From Actinoallomurus iriomotensis (lineage in GTDB: Bacteria > Actinomycetota > Actinomycetes > Streptosporangiales > Streptosporangiaceae): 64,000 nt of DNA. A model generated the notes under the pieces. That model was not told the DNA's origin. It saw nothing but the letters and a program-made list of their open reading frames with translations, and searched no databases. Both the position numbers and the translations under genes were made by a program. The stretch lies in assembly GCF_030269445.1 (NCBI RefSeq), contig NZ_BSTJ01000001.1, forward strand, positions 1,761,898 to 1,825,897, in the 5' to 3' direction. Shown here piece after piece: positions 16,689 through 24,540 of the stretch (its first letter is position 1; each line of letters begins with the position of its first letter).

Positions 16689-18425
16689 ATGGCGGCTGAT
16701 CAGGACGCACAAGGGCGATTGACGGGGGTGGCACGACGCCATCTCAAACTCATCGGCGCGCTCGCCGCGGTCGCCACCGTGCTCGGCCTGGCGGCGGGGC
16801 TGCTGCTTCCCTCGAGCGCCAAGGCGACGGCGACGGTGCTCATCAGCCCGCTCGACGGCAACCCCTACTCCCCCAACGGCCGGGGCGACGACCTGACCAA
16901 CCTCGAGTCGGAGGCCGAGCTCGTCCGCGCCGACGCGGTCCAGCAGGTGGTGCGCCAGAAGCTGCGCAGCGCCGACCGGTCGCGGGTCAGCGTCACCGTG
17001 CCGCCCAACACCCAGGTCCTGCTCATCACCTACACCGGTTCGAGCGCCACCGCCGCCCGTGACGGCGCGCAGGCGTTCGCGAACGGCTACCTGACCTACC
17101 GCTCGCAGCGGGCCCAGAGCGTGCTGACCGACCGCTCCAACAAGCTGCGCGAGCAGGAGAAGAAGGTCCAGCAGGAGCTGACCAACACCACCAAGCGGCT
17201 GGCCACGGCGCCCGCCTCCCAGAAGAGCTTCCTGCGGCAGCGGATCACGGCGTACAACAACCAGATCGGCGTGATCGACGAGCAGAACAACGACATCGCC
17301 GCGACGCCCGTCAACGCGGGATCGGTCATCACCCCGGCGCAGCCGCCGAGCGGGTCGCTCACCGCGCGCGCCGCGACGTTCGGCGGCGTGGGCCTGCTGG
17401 TCGGCCTGTTCGCGGGCCTGCTCATCGCGCTCGCCCTCGAACGCTCCGACCGCCGGCTGCGCGACGTCCGCACCGTCGAGCGGCTCGGTGTCCCGGTGCT
17501 CAGCACGGTGTCCTCGGCCGGCGGCCTGGTCCTGGTGACCGCGCCGAAGAGCCGGGCCGGCGAGGCGTACCGCCGCCTGCGCGCCGCGGTCGTCGCGTCC
17601 GTGCAGGAGCGCCCGGTCACCCTGCTGGTGACCAACGCCACCCCGGCCGCGTCGGCGACGCTGGCCAGTTCGAACCTCGCCGTCGCGCTCGCCCACGCCG
17701 GCTCGGCGACGATCATGGTGGACGCCAGCTTCTCCGAGACGAGCCCCTCGGCGCTGTTCGGTCTCGGCCAGTCCAAGGGCCTGTCCGACGTGCTGATGCG
17801 CGGCACCGACCCGACGCAGCTCCTCGTGCACGCCGACTCGCAGCTGCGGCTGCTGCCGCGCGGGCCGGGCGCGGGCGCCGCCGCCGAACGGTTCAGCGGC
17901 CCGCGCATGCGCGAGACCGTGCGCCTCCTGCGCGACAAGGCCGAGTACATCCTGATCAACGCCCCGAGCGTGCACGACGCCAACGCCCAGGCGCTGTGCA
18001 CGCTGGCCGACGCCGTGCTCATCGTCGTCACGCTCGGCCAGACGACGCGCGCCGACATCGAGCAGGCCTACCTCGAGGCCGAGCGCGCGGGCGCCATCGT
18101 GATCGGCACCGTGGTCGAGGACAGCCGCGGGCGCCGCGTCGCCTCGCGCGACGCCGGGCCCCGCGGCGGCTCCCATCGCGGCGACGCCGGCCCCGGCGGC
18201 CAGCCCGGCGGCCAGCCTGACTACGCCCCCGGCACGGGGATGGCGCGGCCCCCGCACCCGCCCCAGGGCGCGCCGACGCCTCCTGCCGCTCCCGGCCGCC
18301 CCAGCACGACCGCGACCTCACCGGACTGGTCGCGCTTCGCCGGCCAGGACGACGTCCAGCGCCAGCAGCCGGGCGACGCCTCCGACTCGACGGAGACCGC
18401 CGTCCACAAGGCGATCGAAGCGTGA
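16689..18425 (+). CDS. Wzz-type chain-length protein with degenerate BY-kinase domain (2)
   Basis: Protein of 578 residues. TM1 (LIGALAAVATVLGLAAGLLLP, about 21-41) and TM2 (GGVGLLVGLFAGLLIALAL, about 231-250) enclose an extracytoplasmic domain with a coiled coil (SNKLREQEKKVQQELTNTTK). The cytoplasmic C-terminal domain aligns by pattern with BY-type tyrosine kinases (AGEAYRRLRAAV, then VTLLVTNATPAASATLASS) but Walker A lacks its Lys and the Walker A' IDAD reads MVDASF. The tail is Gly/Pro-rich with almost no tyrosine. It probably regulates chain length without kinase activity. The ATG follows GGGAG; the Wzx-type gene overlaps its stop (GTGA). Confidence 0.78.
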   Translation: MAADQDAQGRLTGVARRHLKLIGALAAVATVLGLAAGLLLPSSAKATATVLISPLDGNPYSPNGRGDDLTNLESEAELVRADAVQQVVRQKLRSADRSRVSVTVPPNTQVLLITYTGSSATAARDGAQAFANGYLTYRSQRAQSVLTDRSNKLREQEKKVQQELTNTTKRLATAPASQKSFLRQRITAYNNQIGVIDEQNNDIAATPVNAGSVITPAQPPSGSLTARAATFGGVGLLVGLFAGLLIALALERSDRRLRDVRTVERLGVPVLSTVSSAGGLVLVTAPKSRAGEAYRRLRAAVVASVQERPVTLLVTNATPAASATLASSNLAVALAHAGSATIMVDASFSETSPSALFGLGQSKGLSDVLMRGTDPTQLLVHADSQLRLLPRGPGAGAAAERFSGPRMRETVRLLRDKAEYILINAPSVHDANAQALCTLADAVLIVVTLGQTTRADIEQAYLEAERAGAIVIGTVVEDSRGRRVASRDAGPRGGSHRGDAGPGGQPGGQPDYAPGTGMARPPHPPQGAPTPPAAPGRPSTTATSPDWSRFAGQDDVQRQQPGDASDSTETAVHKAIEA

Positions 18426-19930
18426 GTTCCGAACCTCATCTGTCCCGGCTGGCCCGGGGCGGCGCGCTCAACCTGGCCGGTGCGGCCACGGCCGGGCTCA
18501 TGGGCTTCGCACTGGTGTTCGCAGTCGCCCACGCGTACCCGCAGGGCGTCGCGGGCGCGTTCTTCGCGGCCACGTCGCTGTTCGTCATCCTGAACGCCGT
18601 CGCCGGCCTCGGCAGCGACGCGGGCCTGCTGCGCTGGCTGCCGCGTCACCTCGCGCTCGGCGACCACGGCGCGGCCCGCCGTACGGTCCCGGTGGCGCTC
18701 GTGCCCGTGGTCGCGGTGGCCTGCGTCGCCGCGCTCGTGCTGTTCGCGGCCGCTCCCGCGCTGTCGGACAGCCTCGGCGGCGGGCAGGTCGCGCCCATGC
18801 TGCGGGTGCTCGCGGTGTTCCTGCCGGTCGCCGCCGCGCACGACGCCGTGCTCGCCGCGACGCGAGGGCACTCCACCATGCGGCCCACGGTGGCGATCGA
18901 GAAGATCTTCCGGCAGGTGACGCAGGTCGCCGGGGTCCTCCTCGTCGCCGTCTTCACCGCGAACCCGGTCGCCCTCGCGTTCGCCTGGGCCCTGCCGTAC
19001 CTCGTGGGCCTGGTCGTCGCCGTCGCGTGGTACCGGCGCATCGTGGCGCGCCTGGACGACGGGCCGGCCGACACGCGGGCCCTCGCCGGGGAGTTCTGGC
19101 GCTACACCGCGCCGCGCTCGGTCGCGCAGATCTGCCAGACCGCGCTGCAGCGCGCCGACATCGTGCTCATCGCCGCGCTGGCCTCGCCCCGCGACGCCGC
19201 GATCTACACCGCGGCCACCCGCTTCATGGTCATCGGCCAGCTCGGCACGCAGGCGGTCCAGCAGGCCATGCAGCCCGCGGTCAGCCGGCTCATCGCGCTG
19301 GAGGACCGCGAGGGCACCGCGCGGGTGTTCGCGGGCTGCACCACGTGGACGGTCGCGCTCACCTGGCCGGTGCACCTGTCCGTCGCGGTCGCCGCCCCCG
19401 TCTACCTGTCCGCGTTCGGGCACGGGTACGGCACCGGCCAGTACGCCACCGTCATCCTCGCCCTGGCGATGCTGCTGGCCACCGGCACCGGTCCGGTCGA
19501 CGTGATGCTGCTGATGGGCGGCCGCAGCGGGCTGAGCCTGGCCAACAACACCGCCGCGCTCGTGGTCGACCTCGCGCTGAACGCCGTGCTCATCCCCTGG
19601 CTGGGCATCACCGGCGCCGCGCTCGCCTGGGCGGCCGCGCTGGCCACCCGCAACGTCCTTCCGCTCGCGCAGGTTCGGCGGATCTTCGGCATGACGCCGG
19701 CCGGCGCCGGTCTTGGCCTGGCGGCGGCGTCGGCGCTGGCCTGTTTCGGCCTGCTTCCGCTGGTGGCCCGGCTGGCGTTCGGCACGACCGCCACGCTGGC
19801 CGGTCTGGTGCTCGGCGCGGGCTGCTACGCCGGGCTAATGTGGGCTGGTCGCGCCCGCCTCGCACTTACCGCGTTCGCCGCCCTGTTGCCCGGACGCAGA
19901 GCCACCGGAGGAATGGTCAACAATGCTTGA
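18422..19930 (+). CDS. Polysaccharide flippase (Wzx/MATE-like, MOP superfamily)
   Basis: Polytopic membrane protein of 502 residues with about 12-14 hydrophobic segments, starting RLARGGALNLAGAATAGLMG, the usual opening of Wzx/RfbX and MurJ-like exporters. Conserved MOP features include the small-residue helix bundles and the FWRYTAPRSVAQICQTALQR segment that begins the second half. It would flip the lipid-linked repeat unit across the membrane to the Wzy-like polymerase (9934-11292). The GTG at 18422 overlaps the stop of the upstream Wzz gene (GTGA), and the next gene overlaps its own end by 8 bp, so the block is one translationally linked unit. Confidence 0.85.
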   Translation: MSSEPHLSRLARGGALNLAGAATAGLMGFALVFAVAHAYPQGVAGAFFAATSLFVILNAVAGLGSDAGLLRWLPRHLALGDHGAARRTVPVALVPVVAVACVAALVLFAAAPALSDSLGGGQVAPMLRVLAVFLPVAAAHDAVLAATRGHSTMRPTVAIEKIFRQVTQVAGVLLVAVFTANPVALAFAWALPYLVGLVVAVAWYRRIVARLDDGPADTRALAGEFWRYTAPRSVAQICQTALQRADIVLIAALASPRDAAIYTAATRFMVIGQLGTQAVQQAMQPAVSRLIALEDREGTARVFAGCTTWTVALTWPVHLSVAVAAPVYLSAFGHGYGTGQYATVILALAMLLATGTGPVDVMLLMGGRSGLSLANNTAALVVDLALNAVLIPWLGITGAALAWAAALATRNVLPLAQVRRIFGMTPAGAGLGLAAASALACFGLLPLVARLAFGTTATLAGLVLGAGCYAGLMWAGRARLALTAFAALLPGRRATGGMVNNA

Positions 19931-21230
19931 TGAGGTACGCCGCAATCTGAACCCGCAGAAGTTGCGGAGCGGTGGCCGGCGGGCGAAGCAGGCGCTGCGC
20001 AAGGCGGGAATGGCCTCCGCCGGTCCGGTGTACGGGCGGCTGGCCGACGCCGGCCGCTCGGTGCCGATCCCTCCGAAGGCCCGTGTCGTGGTGTCCACGC
20101 TCGTGCTCCGCCGTCCCGGCCACGTCACCGTGCCGATCGACCGGCTGCTGGTCGGCGCGCAGGCCGGCTGGACCGCGCGCGAGTTCGCCGAACGCACCGA
20201 CGACCTGCTGTGGCCCTCGACCCGTCTCGTCGACGGGCCGCACGTCGACCTGCTGCGGCTCACCGACCCGACCGACGAGGAGATCCTGGCCTCCCCGTAC
20301 GGCCGCCTGGCGCGCCGTTGCATCGACGCGGGCGGCCGCTACTTCGGCGCCACGGACGACGCCGGCATCGTCGCCGGCGCGCGGAGCTTCCTGTCCGGCG
20401 AGGAGGGCGAGCGCCGCCCTGAGCAGAGCGGGCGGCTCGACCCCGTCCTCGTCGCGCCGGTCCGCGGCAGCGACTACTACCAGGTGCTCGACGGCCACCA
20501 CCGCCTCGCCCGCGCCGCGGCACGGGGCGAGACGACCGCGCGCGTCGTGACCAAGTGGCTGCCGGTCACCACGCCGCTGCAGGACCTGCTGCTGCGCATG
20601 AGCTGGCTCGACGGCACCAAGGAGCTGTACCAGCCGATCGACGCACCGGAGCTGGCCAAGAGCTGGACCACCGTGCGCCGCTGCACCGACCGGCTGGAGA
20701 AGATGGTCAAGCTGCTCGCCGAACGCGGCGTCACCGGCTCCTACATCGACGTCGCGAGCTGCTACGGCTGGTTCGTGGCGGAGATGGGCAAGGCGGGCTT
20801 CGACGCGCAGGGCGTCGAGCGCGACCCGCTGGCCGTGCCGCTGGGCAAGGCGGTGTACGGCCTGCGCGAGGGGCAGATCGGCACCGGCGACGCCGTCGAG
20901 CTGCTCGCCTACAGCGACCGCGTGTACGACGTGGTGTCCTGCTTCAGCCTGCTGCACCACTTCGTCCTGGGTCGCGGCTCGGTGGGCCCGGAGGCGCTCG
21001 TGAAGCTGCTCGACCGGGCCACCGGCAAGGTGCTGTTCCTCGACACCGGCCAGGAGAACGAGGCGTGGTTCCGCACCTCCCTCGAAGGCTGGAACGCCGA
21101 GTCGATCGCGGACTTCCTGCGGCGGCACACGACGTTCGACGAGATCATCGACCTCGGTCCGGACGATGACGCCCACCCGCCGTACGCCGACAACTACGGA
21201 CGGCATCTCTTCGCCTGCGTCCGTACATGA
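19923..21230 (+). CDS. SAM-dependent methyltransferase with N-terminal ParB/Srx-like domain
   Basis: Cytoplasmic protein of 435 residues with an unusual two-domain layout. Residues about 170-210 contain DPVLVAPV and VLDGHHRLARAAARGE, the DGHHRLxA motif of ParB/sulfiredoxin-fold domains. Residues about 270-420 form a class I methyltransferase: SYIDVASCYGWFVAEMGKAG as motif I, GVERD as the acidic motif II and VVSCFSLLHHF as motif IV. Bacterial sugar and polysaccharide O-methyltransferases often look like the C-terminal half; the job of the ParB-like part (possibly ATP/CTP binding) is unknown. It overlaps both neighbours (8 bp and ATGA), placing it firmly in the polysaccharide operon. Confidence 0.75.
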   Translation: MLDEVRRNLNPQKLRSGGRRAKQALRKAGMASAGPVYGRLADAGRSVPIPPKARVVVSTLVLRRPGHVTVPIDRLLVGAQAGWTAREFAERTDDLLWPSTRLVDGPHVDLLRLTDPTDEEILASPYGRLARRCIDAGGRYFGATDDAGIVAGARSFLSGEEGERRPEQSGRLDPVLVAPVRGSDYYQVLDGHHRLARAAARGETTARVVTKWLPVTTPLQDLLLRMSWLDGTKELYQPIDAPELAKSWTTVRRCTDRLEKMVKLLAERGVTGSYIDVASCYGWFVAEMGKAGFDAQGVERDPLAVPLGKAVYGLREGQIGTGDAVELLAYSDRVYDVVSCFSLLHHFVLGRGSVGPEALVKLLDRATGKVLFLDTGQENEAWFRTSLEGWNAESIADFLRRHTTFDEIIDLGPDDDAHPPYADNYGRHLFACVRT

Positions 21231-22345
21231 GAGCGGTCGCCCTGATGCTGGCCGGCAGCATCGTCACGGGCACACCGGCGCCGGGCCACCGGGTCATGCT
21301 CGGCGCCGTCGGGCAGACCCGGCAGGAGGTCCAGCAGCGCGAGAGCGAGACCGGCCACCGGCTGGAGGGCGTCCGGGTCTTCCGCCGCTGGGACGAACCG
21401 CTCTTCGACGCACACCAGGAGTGGGCCAGGCGCACCGGTCACACCGTGTTCGTGTCGATCAAAGCGCGGCGCAAGAACGGCGCGAAGCTCTCCTGGCGCG
21501 ACATCGCGGCGGCGCGGCCCGGCAGCCCGCTGTGGGCCGACATGCAGCGGCAGGCGAAGGAGATCAAGAGGTTCCGCGCGCTCGTCTACGTGGTGTTCAA
21601 CCACGAGCCCGACGCCCGTACGTCGGCGCCGATGGGCGGGCCGGCCGACTTCGTCGCCGCGTGGCGCAACCTCGTCACCACCTACCGGGCGGCCGGTGTG
21701 CGCAACGCGCGCTACGTCTGGACGATGACCGGCTGGGCGTTCTCCCACAACGCCGGCCACGGGCTGACGGACGCCGACCTGTACTACCCCGGTGACGCGT
21801 ACGTCGACGACATCGCCGGCGACAGCTACAACTGGAACACCTGCCACTCCGGCTCCGGCCGCTGGGAGAGCCCGGCCGAGCTGGTGGACCCCGAGCGCCG
21901 GTTCGGCCTGCGGCACCCGGCCAAGGGCCTGATGCTGCTGGAGTTCGGCTCGGTGGAGGACCCGGCGCGCCCCGGCCGCAAGGCCCAGTGGCTGCGCGAC
22001 ATGGGGCAGCTGCTGACCAGTCCGGCGTACCGGCAGTTCCGCGCCGCCCTGTACTGGGACGACCAGCACACCGGCCAGCGGGTGAACGCGGCGTGCGACT
22101 TCGACTACCGCACCTCGCCGGACTCCCTGAACGCCTGGCGGGCGCTGGCGGCGGTCCCGGCGCTGGCCGCCCGGTCGTCGTGCGAGCTCGGCGACTGCGC
22201 GGCGGCGAAGAAGAAGCGGCGGCACCCGTCCCGCCCGCTGATCATCGCCGGCGGGGCGCCGGTGGCCCTGATCGTGGCCGGTCTGGTCGCTCTCGGGATC
22301 CATCGGAGGCGACGCGCCGTAGCCCGGCGGCCGACCGGCGTATAA
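21227..22345 (+). CDS. Membrane-anchored GH26-like glycoside hydrolase
   Basis: Protein of 372 residues with a short hydrophobic N-terminal signal (MRAVALMLAGSIVTG), a TIM-barrel-like domain and a C-terminal anchor: LIIAGGAPVALIVAGLVALG followed by HRRRRAVARR. Candidate catalytic residues are Glu127 (VFNHEPDA) and Glu239 (MLLEFGS), as in GH26-type enzymes and in the lipoprotein at 8779-9870. Two Cys-bearing stretches (NWNTCHSG, CELGDC) suggest disulfides outside the cell. It would act on the exopolysaccharide at the cell surface. Its ATG overlaps the methyltransferase stop (ATGA). This is the last clearly enzymatic gene of the rightward operon. Confidence 0.72.
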   Translation: MRAVALMLAGSIVTGTPAPGHRVMLGAVGQTRQEVQQRESETGHRLEGVRVFRRWDEPLFDAHQEWARRTGHTVFVSIKARRKNGAKLSWRDIAAARPGSPLWADMQRQAKEIKRFRALVYVVFNHEPDARTSAPMGGPADFVAAWRNLVTTYRAAGVRNARYVWTMTGWAFSHNAGHGLTDADLYYPGDAYVDDIAGDSYNWNTCHSGSGRWESPAELVDPERRFGLRHPAKGLMLLEFGSVEDPARPGRKAQWLRDMGQLLTSPAYRQFRAALYWDDQHTGQRVNAACDFDYRTSPDSLNAWRALAAVPALAARSSCELGDCAAAKKKRRHPSRPLIIAGGAPVALIVAGLVALGIHRRRRAVARRPTGV

Positions 22346-22413
22346 CCCGGCGGGCCCGCGACGTAAGTCGGTAGGCTCGCCTATTCAAGAGAATGACGAG
22401 GAGCTGACCCCCC

Positions 22414-23112
22414 ATGGACCTGCGCGCACGCCGCGCCCTGTTGCCGGCCCTCCTTGCGGCCGCGTTGCTGATGATGCTCGGCTGGCACGCCGTACCCGCG
22501 CGGGCGGACACCATCGACCCCGAGCTCGTCGCCGAGTCCGTCTCCGAGGACGGCTACTACGTCGACTCCAGCGCGTCCTACCTCAAGTCCGACGCCGACC
22601 TCGACAAGCTGCGCGCCGCCATCGAGGGCGCGGGCCGCGCGGGGGTCGTCGTGCTGCCGGCCGGCGCCTCCACGGCGGCGGTGGTCAGCCGGCTGAGGCA
22701 GGAGCCGAACCGCACCTACGTCATTCTCACCGGCACCCGCCTGCAGGCCTTCTCCAACAGCCTGCCGAGCGCCAAGGTCAACGGACTGCTCTCCCGGGCC
22801 AGGAAGGCGGGCAACCCCAAGTCCGAGGTGCTGACCTTCCTCGACCTGATGAGCGGCAAGCACCCGGCCGTCACCCCGCGGAAGAAGGCCGCCGAGCAGC
22901 CCAGCGCGGCCGCGTCGGCCGGCGGCGCGACCGACCAGCCCAGCACCACGCCGGTCGCCGCGTCCAAGAAGGATTCCGGCGGCAACGGCGTGCTGTACGG
23001 CATCGTCGGCGTCGTCGTCGTGCTCGTCCTGGCCATCGGCGGCTTCTTCCTCTGGCGCCGCAAGCAGGGTTCCTCCGGCGGTCCGGGTCCGGACGCACCT
23101 GCCGCGATCTGA
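22414..23112 (+). CDS. Secreted single-pass membrane protein, Rv1476/DUF6676-like
   Basis: Protein of 232 residues: signal peptide (LLPALLAAALLMMLGWHAVP, cut after ARA), an alpha/beta domain with DGYYVDSSASYLKSDADLDK and TYVILTGTRLQAFSNSLP, a low-complexity Ala/Ser/Pro linker and a C-terminal TM (GIVGVVVVLVLAIGGFFLW) followed by RRKQ. The pattern resembles the actinobacterial Rv1476/DUF6676 membrane proteins, distantly like TPM domains; no activity is known. GAGGAG precedes the ATG by 10 bases. It lies 68 bp after the GH26-like gene and before a terminator, so it may be the last gene of the operon or a separate unit. Confidence 0.65.
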   Translation: MDLRARRALLPALLAAALLMMLGWHAVPARADTIDPELVAESVSEDGYYVDSSASYLKSDADLDKLRAAIEGAGRAGVVVLPAGASTAAVVSRLRQEPNRTYVILTGTRLQAFSNSLPSAKVNGLLSRARKAGNPKSEVLTFLDLMSGKHPAVTPRKKAAEQPSAAASAGGATDQPSTTPVAASKKDSGGNGVLYGIVGVVVVLVLAIGGFFLWRRKQGSSGGPGPDAPAAI

Positions 23113-23127
23113 CCATTCCGGCCACTC

Positions 23128-23160
23128 CGGGCCGCGGGCCGATTATCGGCTCGCGGCCCG
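23128..23160 (+). terminator. Hairpin terminator at the end of the polysaccharide locus
   Basis: Stem of 15 bp (23128-23142 with 23146-23160), perfect except one G-U pair, with a 3-base loop, starting 16 bp after the stop at 23112. No T-run. It separates the polysaccharide operon from the epoxide hydrolase unit. Confidence 0.75.
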
Positions 23161-23219
23161 TCGCGTGTCATGGCATGATGCGACAGGTCAGCACTCGCTG
23201 AGGAGAGGAGGTGGCCCCG

Positions 23220-23273
23220 ATGCTCGCCGTTCGTGACATCCGGGTGTTCCTCCTCGTCGCCTCCATCCGCTGA
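23220..23273 (+). CDS. 17-residue leader peptide upstream of epoxide hydrolase
   Basis: Small open frame encoding MLAVRDIRVFLLVASIR. It starts with ATG 8 bases after a strong GGAGAGGAGGT ribosome binding site, the best in this neighbourhood, and ends 37 bp before the epoxide hydrolase start, which has its own GGAGG. A strongly initiated short peptide directly upstream of a gene is typical of actinobacterial leader/uORF control. No codon run points to a specific amino acid, although three of the 17 codons are Arg. No attenuator-like hairpin was recognised between the peptide and the gene. Function unknown. Confidence 0.5.
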   Translation: MLAVRDIRVFLLVASIR

Positions 23274-23310
23274 CGACCGCCGGGGAGACGCCCTCCGATC
23301 TGGAGGACTC

Positions 23311-24513
23311 ATGTCCGTCACTCATTTCCGCGTCGACGTCTCCGAGGACGTGCTCGCGGACCTGCGCGACCGCATCCGCCGCACGCGCTTCACCCCCGCC
23401 TCCAGCCCCGAGCCGTGGGCCGCGGGCACCGACCCGGCCTACCTGCGGTCGCTGCTGACCTACTGGGCCGACGGCTTCGACTGGCGTACGGCCGAGGACG
23501 AGCTCAACCGCCTGCCCCACCACCTGGCCGACATCGGCGGGCAGCGCATCCACTTCGTGCACGTACGCGCGGCGGGTGGGCGGCCCGCGCTGCCCCTGAT
23601 CCTGACGCACGGCTGGCCGAGCAGCTTCGTGGAGATGCTGCCGCTCGTGCCGCTGCTGACCGATCCGGCACGCTTCGGCGGCGACCCCGCCGACGCGTTC
23701 GACGTAGTCATCCCGTCGCTGCCCGGATTCCTGTTCTCCGACCTGCCTCCGGGCCGGCCCATGACCGAGCGAAGCGAGGGAATCAAAGGCACTGCCGCTG
23801 TGGTCACCCCTTCCGACGTAGGAGGGCCCATGACACGGCAGAGCACGGCGGAGACGTGGCACGCGCTGATGACCGAGGAGCTCGGGTACGCCCGGTACGG
23901 TGCCTTCGGCGGCGACATCGGCGCGGGGGTGACGACCTGGCTCGGCGCCCTGTACCCCGAGAGCGTGGCCGGCATCCACCTCATCCATCCGGGCATGCCG
24001 GCGGAGCCGGGCGACCTCACCGACGCCGAACGCGCGTGGCTGGCGGCGGTCGAGGCCTTCGACGAGAAGGACGGGGGCTACAGCGAGATCATGCTCACCC
24101 GCCCGGACACCATCGCCGCCGCGCTGCAGGACTCCCCCGCCGGGCTGGCCGCCTGGATCGTGGACAAGTACCGCGCCTGGAGCGACTGTGGCGGTGACCT
24201 GGAGAGCCGGTTCGACCGCGACGACATGCTGACGGTCCTCACGCTCTACTGGGCGACCGGCACGATCGGTTCGTCGTTCCGCCAGTACTACGACTGGCCG
24301 CTGAGTCCGCCCCGCCCCGTCGTCCCGGTGCCCGCGGGGGTCACGCTGAGCGCCGAGCCGGTGCTGCGTGACATGCCACGCTCCCTCGCCGAACGCGGCT
24401 TCACCGACCTGCGGCAGTGGCGCGGCCCGACGGTGGGCGGCCACTTCCTGCCGATGGAGGAGCCCGCGCTCCTCGCCGGGGACCTGCGCACCCTCTTCCG
24501 CCCGCTGCGCTGA
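23311..24513 (+). CDS. Epoxide hydrolase (alpha/beta hydrolase, N-terminal EHN domain)
   Basis: Protein of 400 residues. It starts with an epoxide-hydrolase N-terminal domain (FRVDVSEDVLADLRDRIRRT, RTAEDELNRLPHH). The alpha/beta core has the oxyanion HGWPSSF and the nucleophile elbow GGDIGAGV, where Asp is the attacking residue; the catalytic His is in GGHFLPMEEP. It would open an epoxide to a diol in the cytosol; the substrate is unknown. The ATG at 23311 follows TGGAGG. Between PGFLFSDLPP and RQSTAETWHALM there are 23 extra in-frame codons bounded by a 10-bp direct repeat (listed separately). Activity could be affected because the insert lies before the nucleophile elbow, near the substrate cap. 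Confidence 0.85.
   Translation: MSVTHFRVDVSEDVLADLRDRIRRTRFTPASSPEPWAAGTDPAYLRSLLTYWADGFDWRTAEDELNRLPHHLADIGGQRIHFVHVRAAGGRPALPLILTHGWPSSFVEMLPLVPLLTDPARFGGDPADAFDVVIPSLPGFLFSDLPPGRPMTERSEGIKGTAAVVTPSDVGGPMTRQSTAETWHALMTEELGYARYGAFGGDIGAGVTTWLGALYPESVAGIHLIHPGMPAEPGDLTDAERAWLAAVEAFDEKDGGYSEIMLTRPDTIAAALQDSPAGLAAWIVDKYRAWSDCGGDLESRFDRDDMLTVLTLYWATGTIGSSFRQYYDWPLSPPRPVVPVPAGVTLSAEPVLRDMPRSLAERGFTDLRQWRGPTVGGHFLPMEEPALLAGDLRTLFRPLR
23756..23834 (+). repeat. In-frame 69-bp insertion bounded by 10-bp direct repeats
   Basis: GGCCCATGAC occurs at 23756-23765 and again at 23825-23834, exactly 69 bp (23 codons) apart, inside the epoxide hydrolase gene. Deleting one copy plus the intervening 59 bp restores the family-like junction LPPGRPMTRQSTAETWHALM. 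The inserted segment is visibly less GC-rich and contains gagcgaagcgaggg, a REP-like sequence. It looks like a small repeat or mini-element that landed with a target duplication and kept the frame open. Slippage duplication followed by divergence is the alternative. Confidence 0.6.
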
Positions 24514-24540
24514 TCGCCGCGGCCGCCCGGTGGCGACCCG

